Below are positions 18,583 through 27,587 of a stretch of 64,000 nucleotides of DNA, in pieces. The position numbers were made by a program, and so were the translations under genes. Within the stretch, counting starts at the first letter, position 1, and each line of letters starts with the position of its first letter. The DNA comes from JAHEEL01 sp963836085 (GTDB lineage Bacteria; Actinomycetota; Acidimicrobiia; Spongiisociales; UBA5794): NCBI GenBank assembly GCA_963836085.1, contig CAWIHT010000008.1:62001-126000 (forward strand), given 5' to 3'. The notes below the pieces were generated by a model. That model was not told where the DNA came from. It made no database searches and saw nothing but the letters and a program-made list of their open reading frames with translations.

Positions 18583-18606
18583 AAAAAAGCCGCCCGAAGG
18601 GCGGCT
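18583..18606 (-). terminator. Rho-independent terminator
   Basis: On the minus strand a 7-bp stem GCCGCCC/GGGCGGC (plus one A-T pair) with a three-base loop is followed by six T. It ends a leftward transcript whose only candidate gene is the short frame at 18631-18744. It also insulates the ABC exporter operon. Confidence 0.85.
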
Positions 18607-18630
18607 CACTCGCTTCACGCTGCTGCCGGG

Positions 18631-18744
18631 TCAGAACCGGAAACGGGCGCGCGCGAGGGCCGCCTGGGGGCTGTTCGGCAGTGTCTTCCGGTACATCCGC
18701 ACCCGCTCCTCGCTCGACGCCACGGTCAATTGACCGCCTGACAC
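18631..18744 (-). CDS. Possible short peptide gene (21-37 residues)
   Basis: The frame ends ...LPNSPQAALARARFRF followed by TGA at 18631-18633, 25 bp before a strong leftward terminator. Three starts are possible: GTG at 18744 (37 residues), GTG at 18723 (30) and ATG at 18696 (21). The last has AGGAG nine bases ahead. A TTGACA lies at 18773-18778. Almost every codon ends in G or C, as in real genes here. The product is basic and Arg-rich at its end. No family is recognised. The terminator with nothing else before it is the main support; a small RNA is the alternative. Confidence 0.4.
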   Translation of the reverse strand: MSGGQLTVASSEERVRMYRKTLPNSPQAALARARFRF

Positions 18745-18848
18745 CCAGAACTCTCGCGCGACGCCCCCGATGTGTCAAGCCTCGAATGTCACGGCGTCCG
18801 CCTGCCACGACGGTCAAGGTGTGGACGCGATCGGCCGACATCAATGAG

Positions 18849-19664
18849 ATGGCATCGACGAACTGCGCCGCGTGCGGGGCCAACCTCGCCGACTCGGGGG
18901 CTCGCTTCTGCAGTTCCTGCGGCGTTCCAATCGCCGTTGATCCGGTTTCCGCGGAGACGGCGGCTGCACCCGAGATCGTTGACACCCCTGACGAGGAAGT
19001 CGAGCCTGCCTCCAAACCGGATACCCCCGCCGAGCCGAGCTCGGAAGCCGGGGCTCCGGGTGACGCCGCCGTGCCTCTTGCCGATCGGCCACTCCGACGC
19101 ACGATGACCGACGAGCAATGGAGGTACACCACTTGGGGTGCCGTCGCAGCCGGGGCCGTGGCCATCGTCGCACTCATCGCCGTCGTCTTCGGACTCCTGT
19201 CGCGAGCCGAGGATGCTTCGGCCGCGTCGAGTGCGCGCAGCGTCGCCACCACGACCACAACCTCAACGATCCCGACAGCAGACGGACCGACGGCCGCTGC
19301 GCCCATCACCGAAGCGGTGACGATCGAATCTCCACGCATGGGGAACCCCGTCTGGTACCGCCTGGGACCGACGGCGGTGATTCTGACCCTCACCATGAAC
19401 GAGTGCGATCGCATCGATGGGATGCTGCGTGCGAGTGGCGAGATTCGGAACAACTCGCCGATCGGGCAGGTGCTCGACTACCGCTTCAGTGTCGAGATGA
19501 CGCGGCCGGTGGTCGGAACGGCGCTCGCATCGCTCGAAGCGACCATCGACGGACTCGAATCGGGGGAGACGGTCGAGTGGTTCGTGGAGACACCCTCGAC
19601 CAAGTCCGTGAGCCTGCGGTGCGACATTCCGATGCTGACGGTCGCACCGTTCGTAGGCAACTAG
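18849..19664 (+). CDS. Zinc-ribbon membrane protein with extracellular C-terminal domain
   Basis: 271 residues. It begins with a zinc ribbon (CAACG...CSSCG, Cys pairs at about 6/9 and 20/23), then an acidic Pro/Glu-rich linker, one transmembrane helix (about residues 98-120, AAGAVAIVALIAVVFGLL), a Thr-rich stretch and a C-terminal beta-rich domain with RIDGMLRASGEIRNNSPIG, which looks like an FxLYD/DUF4352-type interaction domain. The topology is zinc ribbon inside, sensor or binding domain outside. ATG 18849 is chosen because it starts the ribbon. It converges with the CPBP protease gene. Confidence 0.75.
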   Translation: MASTNCAACGANLADSGARFCSSCGVPIAVDPVSAETAAAPEIVDTPDEEVEPASKPDTPAEPSSEAGAPGDAAVPLADRPLRRTMTDEQWRYTTWGAVAAGAVAIVALIAVVFGLLSRAEDASAASSARSVATTTTTSTIPTADGPTAAAPITEAVTIESPRMGNPVWYRLGPTAVILTLTMNECDRIDGMLRASGEIRNNSPIGQVLDYRFSVEMTRPVVGTALASLEATIDGLESGETVEWFVETPSTKSVSLRCDIPMLTVAPFVGN

Positions 19665-19679
19665 CGAATCGGCCCGTTC

Positions 19680-20525
19680 TCAGCCAAGGACGCGCACGAC
19701 GAAGAGCGCCGCGATCAACGCGAACGAGTTCGTAGCGATGTGTGCCATCCAGGGAGCAACCGTGCTGTTCGCACGGAGTCGCAACCACAAGAATCCGAAT
19801 CCGGCGAGCGCGGTGCCCGCCACACTCCCGATGGCTGCGATCACGATCCCTGGGATTCCCTCAAGCATCCCTCCGGCCGGATTGGTCTCGAGCGTGTTGA
19901 TGGTCGGCAGGATGTGCCACAGACCGAAGAGCAGGTTGGTCACCAGGGCAGCCCACAGCGGAGCCCACCGACGGACGAACATGCCGAACAACACGCCACG
20001 GAACAGCGTCTCCTCGTAGAACGCCGTCGCAATGGGGATCCGAATCAACGCGTCGAATAGGATGACCGTCGTTGATCGTTCGATGACTCGGTCGTCATAG
20101 AAGAACTCTCTCGTTGCCGGGATGGCGACTCCAACGACGACGCCAAGGCCGATGACACCCATCACGATGCCGCCGACGGCCAGTCCTCTGGGTATGCGGT
20201 CCTTGCAGTAGCCGAGGTCGGGCACCGTGACCCCTGCATGGCGGGCAATGACGAGGGCGACGAAGAGGATCCCGAGATTGAACGGGATGTGCCACCAGGG
20301 ATTCAGGACGGCGTTGGCGATGATGTTCGCGTAGCCCGTGAGGGCGACGATCGCCACAATGTGCCAGATGTGCATGCCCCGTTGGTGGGTGGGCCTGCGC
20401 AGCCACATCGACGGCCGCCACATCCGATCCCACTCCGACCGGGTCCACGCCGCAGTCGGGTCTGTGCCATTGTCCGGCACTGCTCCATTCGAGGAGTCGG
20501 GCTGATCGTGTTCGGGGTCGGCCAT
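19680..20525 (-). CDS. CPBP-family intramembrane metalloprotease
   Basis: 281 residues with an acidic N-terminal tail and about eight membrane helices. The three CPBP/Abi motifs are visible: FYEETLFRG (EExxxR), LLFGLWHI (FxxxH) and MAHIATN (HxxxN). Members are membrane-embedded proteases related to CAAX prenyl endopeptidases and bacteriocin immunity proteins. ATG 20525 is used; a start nine codons upstream is possible. The physiological substrate is unknown. Confidence 0.85.
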   Translation of the reverse strand: MADPEHDQPDSSNGAVPDNGTDPTAAWTRSEWDRMWRPSMWLRRPTHQRGMHIWHIVAIVALTGYANIIANAVLNPWWHIPFNLGILFVALVIARHAGVTVPDLGYCKDRIPRGLAVGGIVMGVIGLGVVVGVAIPATREFFYDDRVIERSTTVILFDALIRIPIATAFYEETLFRGVLFGMFVRRWAPLWAALVTNLLFGLWHILPTINTLETNPAGGMLEGIPGIVIAAIGSVAGTALAGFGFLWLRLRANSTVAPWMAHIATNSFALIAALFVVRVLG

Positions 20526-20575
20526 GGACCAGAACCATACCGGCGGGTTCACGCGGTGACGCTACCCTGACGCCC

Positions 20576-21184
20576 ATGGCACTCCTCGACGCGTTCAAGC
20601 AACAGGTGTTGAGCCTCGGCAGGAGCGAGGCCCGCTCGAAGGCGCGGCCTCTGCTTGTCGATGACGAGTCCTTCGAACGATCCGCCGCCGGATTGGACCG
20701 TCGCACATCCGAGGGCTTCGTGTTGTTCTGGCTGCTGTCGGACCGTGCTCTCTATCTCGTAGCCGGCGGCGTGGACGGGGACTGGGCGTTCAGGGTCCCG
20801 TATGACTGCATCTCAGAGGTAGCGCTTGACTTCGATGAGAACGCTGAGACCCTTCCCTGGTACATCCGTCTCGCCCTGAATCCCGACCCGGAAGGTGTCG
20901 TCACCACTCTCGGTGAGTCGATCGATCCCGGGAATCCGCTCGCAGCTCCGTTCCCGCGAGTCGTCGAGGACGACGAGTACGACCGTCTGACGAGGGGAGA
21001 GATCGTCCCCCTCACGGGCTTCGCTGCCGTGCCACAGAAGTTCCGCGCCTCCCTCGCGATCCAACTTGCCGCCGCCGGCGCGATGCTCCACCTCCACGGC
21101 GAGGACCGGGCAGAGGCGCAGCGGAAGCTGAGAGCGCGGATGCAGAAGGTGAAGCGCGGGGGGAGTAGCGGAGGAGCCGAGTAG
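20576..21184 (+). CDS. Hypothetical protein
   Basis: 202 residues, soluble, with an Arg/Lys-rich C-terminus. Segments LLSDRALYLVAGG and WAFRVPYDCISEVALDFD recall PH-like small domains that read out membrane or protein surfaces, but I do not recognise the family firmly. It starts 50 bp from the divergent CPBP gene and shares its promoter region. Confidence 0.6.
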   Translation: MALLDAFKQQVLSLGRSEARSKARPLLVDDESFERSAAGLDRRTSEGFVLFWLLSDRALYLVAGGVDGDWAFRVPYDCISEVALDFDENAETLPWYIRLALNPDPEGVVTTLGESIDPGNPLAAPFPRVVEDDEYDRLTRGEIVPLTGFAAVPQKFRASLAIQLAAAGAMLHLHGEDRAEAQRKLRARMQKVKRGGSSGGAE

Positions 21185-21413
21185 CGAGGGAGCTTCCAGC
21201 TTCCAGCTGCCAGATCCGATCCTCCTGTCCGGGTCTCCACGCCGTTGCGGTTCTCAACTGCTATCGGACGATTCCAGGGCATGCGTCATCGGGTCTTCGA
21301 GGCGTGGGCTGTCGGATCCCAGGTGTGGCGTTCGGACGCAATCGTGCCGGCGTGGCGTGCCCCGATATGGAGACACCTAGGGTGGAGGCGTTGACACTTC
21401 GAGGAGGGATAGG

Positions 21414-22376
21414 ATGGAGATGCAGTACCGACGCCTGGGGAATGCCGGGCTCAAGACCAGTGTGTTCTCGTACGGGTCATGGCTCACGTTCGGGAGTCAG
21501 CAGGAGAGGGACGACAGTCTCGAGTGCATGAGCGCCGCGTACGATGCGGGTGTCAACTTCTTCGACAATGCCGAGGTCTATGCCGGTGGGAAGGCGGAGA
21601 CCGTGATGGGCGAGGCGCTGCAGGAGTTTGGGTGGCCCCGTCACACGTACCTCGTATCGACGAAGTACTTCTGGGGAATCCACCGGGACGTCCCGAACGC
21701 CTTCTTCACGCTCAACCGCAAGTACCTGATGGAGGCGATCGACACGTCACTCGAGCGTCTCCAACTCGACTACGTCGATCTTGTCTACTGCCACCGCCCC
21801 GACCCTGAGACTCCGATCGAGGAGACGGTGTGGGCCATGTCCGACATCGTGGCTTCTGGCAAGGCGTTGTACTGGGGCACCTCGGAGTGGTCTGCCCAGG
21901 AGATCAGGGCGGCTTGGGAGATTGCCGAGCGGCATCACTTGCGCAAGCCGGTGGTCGAACAACCGGAGTACAACCTGTTCAACCGCGCCAAGGTCGAGAC
22001 CGAGTACGCCCGTCTCTACGAGGACATCGGGCTTGGGCTGACGACCTGGAGTCCGCTCGCTTCGGGCCTGCTGACCGGCAAGTATCAGGGTGGAATCCCG
22101 GAAGGCAGTCGCGGTGAGAGCGTCGAGTTCCTCCGCGAGTTCATCACCGATCCGACCAATCTCGCCAAGGTCGACGAGTTCCTCACTGTTGCACACGGTA
22201 TCGGTTGCACTCCGAGTCAGTTGGCGTTGGCGTGGACCGCCTCGAATCCGAACGTCAGCTCGGTGATCCTTGGTGCACGGCATGTCGGCCAACTCAGCGA
22301 GAATCTTGAAGCTCTCGAGGTCATGGATGTCTTGACCGACGAGCAGAAGACCGCGATCGACGAGATCTTTGTGTAG
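21414..22376 (+). CDS. Aldo/keto reductase, Shaker beta-subunit-like
   Basis: 320 residues, full length for the family. The tetrad is Asp51, Tyr56, Lys84 and His127 (NFFDNAEVY, VSTKYF, VYCHRP). The segment EQPEYNLFNR and the SVILGARHVGQLSENLEAL NADPH-binding end are typical of the KCNAB-like branch. It reduces aldehydes or ketones with NADPH. The ATG follows GAGGAGGGA at a good distance. Confidence 0.92.
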   Translation: MEMQYRRLGNAGLKTSVFSYGSWLTFGSQQERDDSLECMSAAYDAGVNFFDNAEVYAGGKAETVMGEALQEFGWPRHTYLVSTKYFWGIHRDVPNAFFTLNRKYLMEAIDTSLERLQLDYVDLVYCHRPDPETPIEETVWAMSDIVASGKALYWGTSEWSAQEIRAAWEIAERHHLRKPVVEQPEYNLFNRAKVETEYARLYEDIGLGLTTWSPLASGLLTGKYQGGIPEGSRGESVEFLREFITDPTNLAKVDEFLTVAHGIGCTPSQLALAWTASNPNVSSVILGARHVGQLSENLEALEVMDVLTDEQKTAIDEIFV

Positions 22377-22551
22377 CCAGCGGGGAGCCGGATCCGCGTA
22401 TCTCGCGACCGTGGGGTCGCGGCCAAGCGTTGGGCGCCAATCGCCTTGGCCTGGTCGTCCTTCTCGATGGGGGGCGTGCGGCTCTCGTTGACGTCACTGC
22501 CGGCAAGCACTCCGCCGACGTCGGCAGATGTGGGTGGCTTGATCGGTCTCG

Positions 22552-23379
22552 TCAGATTTCGTCGAGGGTGAGCGTGTACAGCCGTTCTTCGAGCTTCCCG
22601 ATCATCCGGTAGATCGTCCACAGGTTGTTCGCTTCCATGACCCGGAACGGGGTCACCCCGACATTGGCCACGATCTCGTCCTTGGCGCGCCGCATCCGTG
22701 CTGCGCGAAGGAGCCGCTTCTCGCCGTCCTCCCGCTCGAGAAACGACTCCAGCCACTCGGATCCGATCGAGTCGATCTCCTGGATCGTGAAGCCTGACCG
22801 ACGAACCGACTCTTCGAAGATCTCGACGGAGAGCCGCTCGGGCACGGTCGCGAGGTCGGCGCAGATACGGGCCTTCTCGGCGGGCTCGAGTAGTGGTGTC
22901 CCGAACACCTGATGGATGAGCATCGAACCCGCAGGGACCAACACCCGGCGGCACTCGACGAGCGCCCCGTCGAGGTCCTCAACGTGGGTCATCATGTCCT
23001 TCGAGAACACGACGTCGACCGTGTCGTCGCCGAGGGGGATCTCGTTGATCGTTCCCCGATGGATCTCGACGAAGGCGCCGTGAGGATGGTCCGCAATCGC
23101 TCGTTGGCCGTCGTCGAGATTCTCCTGGACGGGATCGACAACGATGACGCGGCAACCGAACCGTCCGGCCATGGCAAGTCCGTCGGTGGCGTCCCTCCCG
23201 CCGATGTCCAACACCACGGTCTTGTTCCCGACTCCGAGGGTGGAGAGGGTGTCGAGCATCGACCTCTTCGGCCGCGGGTTCAGACTCCGGTCGGTCAAGG
23301 CCATGGCCTCGTCCCACTCCACGTCCCAATCGTCGTACATCTGCCCCACGGTCAGTGGTGCGGTCCATTCATCCGTCAC
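22552..23379 (-). CDS. Class I SAM-dependent methyltransferase
   Basis: 275 residues. Motif I is VVLDIGGRDATDG with the acidic end of strand 2 in VIVVDP. The motif IV-like segment TVDVVFSKDMMTHVED and the post-motif ECRRVLVPAGSMLIHQV follow, as in Methyltransf_11 enzymes acting on small molecules. The C-terminal 90 residues are charged and helical. The target is unknown. The gene lies downstream of the tryptophanase-family gene on the same strand, separated by 147 bp with a hairpin. Confidence 0.8.
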   Translation of the reverse strand: MTDEWTAPLTVGQMYDDWDVEWDEAMALTDRSLNPRPKRSMLDTLSTLGVGNKTVVLDIGGRDATDGLAMAGRFGCRVIVVDPVQENLDDGQRAIADHPHGAFVEIHRGTINEIPLGDDTVDVVFSKDMMTHVEDLDGALVECRRVLVPAGSMLIHQVFGTPLLEPAEKARICADLATVPERLSVEIFEESVRRSGFTIQEIDSIGSEWLESFLEREDGEKRLLRAARMRRAKDEIVANVGVTPFRVMEANNLWTIYRMIGKLEERLYTLTLDEI

Positions 23380-23526
23380 GCCGAGCGGCCCTTCGTGTGC
23401 CGTATGTACAAGTCAGGTTTGTAGCGTATCCCGCGAGACCGTGGGGATACGAGATCACCGCTGAACGTCGAGCCTCGAGCCGCCGCACGCGGGCAACCGG
23501 ACAACACCGGCAGGCTGGGCGAGCGG

Positions 23527-24906
23527 CTACTCGACTACTGGTTCGAATCTCGCCGTGAAGTGCCTCAGCCACGGGGCCTGTTCCACGATCCGGTAGCCGC
23601 GAATGTCCTCTCCACCCGCGGCGACGTCGATGACGACTTCAGCCACGTAGTCGATGTGGCTCTGGGTGTAGGTGCGGCGGGGGATCGCGAGACGGACGAG
23701 CTCCATCGGCGCAGCCTGGTCCGGTGAACCGTCCGGTCCGGGGCGGCCGAACATCACCGTGCCGATCTCAACGCCTCGCACACCTCCGTTGCGATACAAC
23801 TCGACGGCGAGCGCCTGGGCCGGATACTCGTGAGCCGGGATGTGGGGGAGGAGCGCCTTCGCATCGAGATAGACGGCGTGGCCGCCGGCTGGTTGCACGA
23901 TCGGCACTCCGGCGTCAGCGACTCGGTCGGCGAGGTACTCCGTCGATCGGATTCGGTAGCGCAGGTAGTCCTCGTCAACGACTTCCTCCAGGCCTTGGGC
24001 CAGCGCTTCCAGGTCGTATCCGGCGAGTCCACCGTATGTCGGAAAGCCTTCGGTCAGAATCAGGAGATTCCTGGCCTGCAGGGAGAGGTCGTGGTTGTTG
24101 AGCGCCAGGAACCCACCGATGTTGACCAAGCCATCCTTCTTCGCCGACATCGTGCATCCGTCGGCGAGGGAGAACATCTCCTGGGCGATCTCCTTCGGCG
24201 TCCGGTCGGCGTAGCCCTCTTCGCGGAGCTTGATGAACCAGGCGTTCTCGGCGAACCGGCAGGCATCGAGGAACATGGGGATGCCGTAGGTATCGCATAC
24301 GGCTCGAACCTCACGCAGGTTCTGCATCGAGACGGGCTGGCCACCTCCCGAGTTGTTCGTGACCGTCATCATCACGAGCGGGATGCGTTCGGCGCCCACT
24401 TCCTTGATGGTGGCGCGGAGCGCGTCGACGTCCATGTTGCCCTTGAACGGCAGGATTTCCGATGGGCTGGACGGTTCGACGAGGTCGAGTGCCTCACCGC
24501 CCTGGTACTCGACGTTGGCCCGCGTCGTGTCGAAGTGCGTGTTGTTCGGAACGACGTCCCCTTCTGAAATCATCACGGTGAAGAGGATCTTCTCAGCGGC
24601 ACGTCCCTGATGGGTTGGGATGACCTCGGTGTAGCCCGTGAGGTCCTTCACCGCCCGTTCAAACCGGTAGAAGCTCCGGCTGCCGGCATACGACTCGTCA
24701 CCGCGCATCATCCCGGCCCACTGTTCGGAGGACATGGCGCCCGTTCCCGAATCGGTGAGCAGGTCGATGATCACCTGATCGGCGTGGAGTCCGAAGAGGT
24801 TGTAGCCGGCGCTCTGCAGGGCCTCTTCGCGTTCGTCGACCGTCGGCAGGTCGATGGCCTGGATCGTGTGGATGCGGAATGGCTCGATGATGGGGCGGGA
24901 CGTCAT
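23527..24906 (-). CDS. tnaA: Tryptophanase/tyrosine phenol-lyase family beta-eliminating lyase
   Basis: 459 residues, the family length. Diagnostic segments are PFRIHTIQAIDLP at the N-terminus, CTMSAKKDGLVNIGGF with the PLP lysine at Lys257, and EGFPTYGGLAG. The enzyme splits tryptophan to indole, pyruvate and ammonia, or tyrosine to phenol. At two positions I associate with substrate choice the signals disagree: FDTTR with Asp126 looks tryptophanase-like, while IPRRTYT has the extra Arg I remember from tyrosine phenol-lyase. I call tryptophanase with reservation. No tnaB permease or TnaC leader is visible. Confidence 0.83.
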   Translation of the reverse strand: MTSRPIIEPFRIHTIQAIDLPTVDEREEALQSAGYNLFGLHADQVIIDLLTDSGTGAMSSEQWAGMMRGDESYAGSRSFYRFERAVKDLTGYTEVIPTHQGRAAEKILFTVMISEGDVVPNNTHFDTTRANVEYQGGEALDLVEPSSPSEILPFKGNMDVDALRATIKEVGAERIPLVMMTVTNNSGGGQPVSMQNLREVRAVCDTYGIPMFLDACRFAENAWFIKLREEGYADRTPKEIAQEMFSLADGCTMSAKKDGLVNIGGFLALNNHDLSLQARNLLILTEGFPTYGGLAGYDLEALAQGLEEVVDEDYLRYRIRSTEYLADRVADAGVPIVQPAGGHAVYLDAKALLPHIPAHEYPAQALAVELYRNGGVRGVEIGTVMFGRPGPDGSPDQAAPMELVRLAIPRRTYTQSHIDYVAEVVIDVAAGGEDIRGYRIVEQAPWLRHFTARFEPVVE

Positions 24907-24976
24907 GGGATCCTTTCGATCGCCTCCGTGATTGTCGCAGCCGCGGGCGGCGTTTGAGTCGGTAGGCTGCTGGGTC

Positions 24977-26848
24977 ATGGAACTCCTCGGCGATCTCGAC
25001 GTTCATCTCTTCAACGAAGGCACGCAGACCCACGTCTACGACCACCTCGGGGCGCAGGTGCTTCCAGACGGCAGTGCCCACTTCGCCGTGTGGGCGCCGA
25101 GCGCCCGCGACGTCTCCGTCGTAGGCGACTTCAACGGCTGGGACGTATCGGCGAACCCGATGTTCCCAACCGGGTCCGGTATTTGGAAGGCCCATGTCCC
25201 AACGGTGCACCAGGGCAACACGTACAAGTACGCGATTACCACGGCATCCGGAGACCGGATCGAGAAAGCCGATCCGATCGCCTTCCTCGCCGAGGTCCCA
25301 CCCAAGACCGCTTCGGTCGTGTGGAACCTCGACTACGAATGGGGCGATGAGGCATGGATGTCAACGCGTGGGGCGCGCCAGGCCCCCGACGCTCCCATCT
25401 CCATCTACGAACTCCACTCAGGGTCGTGGCAACGGGCGGAGAACGGAGACTCCTACTCCTACCGGGAGTTGGCGGCACCGCTTGCCGACTACATGGTCGA
25501 GATGGGATACACCCACGTCGAGTTCATGCCACTGGCCGAGCATCCGTACTACCCGTCGTGGGGATACCAGGTGACCGGATACTTCTCACCGACGAGTCGG
25601 TTCGGCACACCGCAGGACCTCATGTACCTCATCGACTACCTCCATCAGGCTGGGATCGGGGTGATCATCGACTGGGTCCCCTCACACTTCGCCACCGATG
25701 CCCACGGCCTCTCCCAGTTCGACGGCACGGCGCTGTACGAGCATGCCGACCCGCGACAGGGATTCCATCCCGACTGGGGGAGTTTCATCTTCAACTACGG
25801 CCGGAACGAGGTCCGCTCGTTCCTCGTCTCGTCCGCGAATTTCTGGCTCGATCGATATCACGCCGACGGTCTACGGGTCGATGGTGTCGCTTCGATGCTG
25901 TACCGCGACTACTCACGCGAGGACGGTGAGTGGGAGCCGAATGTGCTGGGTGGCAACGAGAACCTCGAGGCGATCTCGCTCCTCAAGCAGGTCAACGCCG
26001 TCGCGTACGGTGAACACCCCGGCATTGCCATGATCGCCGAGGAGTCGACGGCTTTCCCCGGCGTGTCCCGTCCGGTCGATGCCGGCGGACTTGGCTTCGG
26101 ATACAAGTGGGACATGGGGTGGATGCACGACACCCTCGAGTACTTCGCTCACGAACCGGTGCACCGGTCGTTCCACCAGAACGACCTGACGTTCCGGATG
26201 CTCTACGCATATGACGAGAACTTCGTGCTCACCCTGTCACACGATGAGGTCGTCCACGGCAAGGGGTCCCTGATCAACAAGATGCCGGGGGACGAGTGGC
26301 AGCAGTTCGCGAACCTGCGCGCGCTCTACGGATACCAGTACGGGCTCCCCGCCAAGAAGTGTCTGTTCATGGGCGGAGAGTTCGCCCAGCGGTCGGAGTG
26401 GTCGGTCGACCGGCAACTCGAATGGTTCGTTCTCGAGCACGACAACCATGCCGGGATGCAGCGGTGGGTGAAAGATCTCAACACCCTCTATCGGGCCGAG
26501 CCGGCCCTTTCCATTGACGACTACAGCCCCGACGGATTTGAGTGGATCGACGCCGGCGATGCCGGGGCGAGCGTCTTCAGCCTCCTCCGCAAGGGCGGCG
26601 GCCGACCCGTTCTGGTGGCGATGAACCTGACCCCCGTCTTGCGGCCCGGCTATCGGATCGGGGTTCCCGTCGACGGGGCATGGGACGTGCTGCTGAACAG
26701 CGACGATGAGGTCTACTGGGGCTCCGGCGCCGGAACTCGTGGAGCGGTCGAAGCCACCGATGAGCCAATGCACGGGCGTGCGCACTCCGTGGCAATCGAC
26801 CTGCCGCCGCTCGGGGTGGTCTTCGTGGCTCCGGCCGACGTTCGTTGA
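24977..26848 (+). CDS. glgB: 1,4-alpha-glucan branching enzyme
   Basis: 623 residues: N-terminal CBM48 (AHFAVWAPSARDVSVVGDFN) followed by the GH13 barrel and a C-terminal beta domain. Catalytic segments are GLRVDGVASML (nucleophile Asp), MIAEESTA (acid/base Glu) and LSHDEVVHG (transition-state Asp). It makes alpha-1,6 branches in glycogen. The extra N1 domain of E. coli GlgB is missing, as in many short-form enzymes. It is divergent from the lyase gene and not in a glycogen operon here. Confidence 0.94.
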   Translation: MELLGDLDVHLFNEGTQTHVYDHLGAQVLPDGSAHFAVWAPSARDVSVVGDFNGWDVSANPMFPTGSGIWKAHVPTVHQGNTYKYAITTASGDRIEKADPIAFLAEVPPKTASVVWNLDYEWGDEAWMSTRGARQAPDAPISIYELHSGSWQRAENGDSYSYRELAAPLADYMVEMGYTHVEFMPLAEHPYYPSWGYQVTGYFSPTSRFGTPQDLMYLIDYLHQAGIGVIIDWVPSHFATDAHGLSQFDGTALYEHADPRQGFHPDWGSFIFNYGRNEVRSFLVSSANFWLDRYHADGLRVDGVASMLYRDYSREDGEWEPNVLGGNENLEAISLLKQVNAVAYGEHPGIAMIAEESTAFPGVSRPVDAGGLGFGYKWDMGWMHDTLEYFAHEPVHRSFHQNDLTFRMLYAYDENFVLTLSHDEVVHGKGSLINKMPGDEWQQFANLRALYGYQYGLPAKKCLFMGGEFAQRSEWSVDRQLEWFVLEHDNHAGMQRWVKDLNTLYRAEPALSIDDYSPDGFEWIDAGDAGASVFSLLRKGGGRPVLVAMNLTPVLRPGYRIGVPVDGAWDVLLNSDDEVYWGSGAGTRGAVEATDEPMHGRAHSVAIDLPPLGVVFVAPADVR

Positions 26849-26890
26849 CTTCACCTCCGCGACGTGAACCCAGCCGCTCCGGGAAAGGGC

Positions 26891-27544
26891 CTAGTGGCGT
26901 TCGGCGCGCGGCGGCGCGGCCGTATGGATGACGGCTTCCACATTTCGCGAACCGCAATCGACGCAGCGGTACACGACATCGTCGGGGGGTCCGCCACCGG
27001 TGGCGCCCAGGAGCTGGCTCCCGCACACCCGGCATGCGTCGAGCGAGCGGTGCTGGTTCGTCCCGCATCCCGGGCAGTCGAGCCACTCGTCGTCCGGGAA
27101 TTCGGTGCGGCCCCAGTTCGCCTTCGTGATCACGAAGTCGTCTTCCTTGTGTTCGATCGGGAACGGCGGTGGGGGCCCATCGAGCGGGGCGAGATCGACC
27201 GCACGCCCGTTCTCGGGTATCGCTGAGCCGTCGATGGCGAGGGTGAACAGGGCGATGCCCTGCGCCTCGGCAATGCTGATGGCTCCCGGCGTGAATCCGG
27301 CGGTTGAGAAGATCATTCGGGTGCGGTTGTCGGGTTCCGAGGCGAGCACGGCCAGAACGGTTCGCTGGTTGAGTTCGTGGTCGGGCACACGGACGAAGGC
27401 GACCATACCTTCGGAACGCAACTCCACGCTCTGAGATCCCCGTTCGGCGATCTCGACCGGGGGTTCGCCCACGTGGAACATCCACAGGTATGCCGCCTGG
27501 TAGGCCTGATCGAGTGTGAGCGGAGGAACCGGGTTTTGGCGCAT
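26891..27544 (-). CDS. Restriction-endonuclease-like domain protein with zinc ribbons, probably catalytically dead
   Basis: 217 residues. The N-terminal half contains RMIFSTAGFTPGAISIAEAQ, the helix-strand pattern seen in Mrr/PD-(D/E)xK-like domains where Ser-x-x-Gly-Phe-Thr follows the core. The expected catalytic Lys strand reads MVAFVRVPD, without the E/QxK signature. The C-terminal half has two zinc ribbons (CPGCG...CRVCG and CVDCG). A nucleic-acid-binding rather than cutting role is inferred. It follows the hydrolase gene by 43 bp on the same strand. Confidence 0.62.
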   Translation of the reverse strand: MRQNPVPPLTLDQAYQAAYLWMFHVGEPPVEIAERGSQSVELRSEGMVAFVRVPDHELNQRTVLAVLASEPDNRTRMIFSTAGFTPGAISIAEAQGIALFTLAIDGSAIPENGRAVDLAPLDGPPPPFPIEHKEDDFVITKANWGRTEFPDDEWLDCPGCGTNQHRSLDACRVCGSQLLGATGGGPPDDVVYRCVDCGSRNVEAVIHTAAPPRAERH

Positions 27545-27587
27545 CGCTCGGCCTTTCCAGAGTACGTACCGAAGTTGTATCGGCAGA

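Noticed and set aside
21190..21215. CTTCCAGCTTCCAGCTGCCAG and the GCTGGCAGCTGGCAGCTG run near 30218 as recombination sites
   Set aside because: Short tandem copies of an AGCTGGC-type motif only; no gene context or flanking duplication supports mobility.
21391..21412. TTGACA...TAGGAT as promoter of the aldo/keto reductase
   Set aside because: Only 13 bases lie between the two hexamers, and the intervening GAGGAGGGA is the ribosome binding site.
22402..22422. CGCGACC/GGTCGCG hairpin after the aldo/keto reductase as a terminator
   Set aside because: Short stem and no T run in either direction; kept only as part of the flanking-motif observation.
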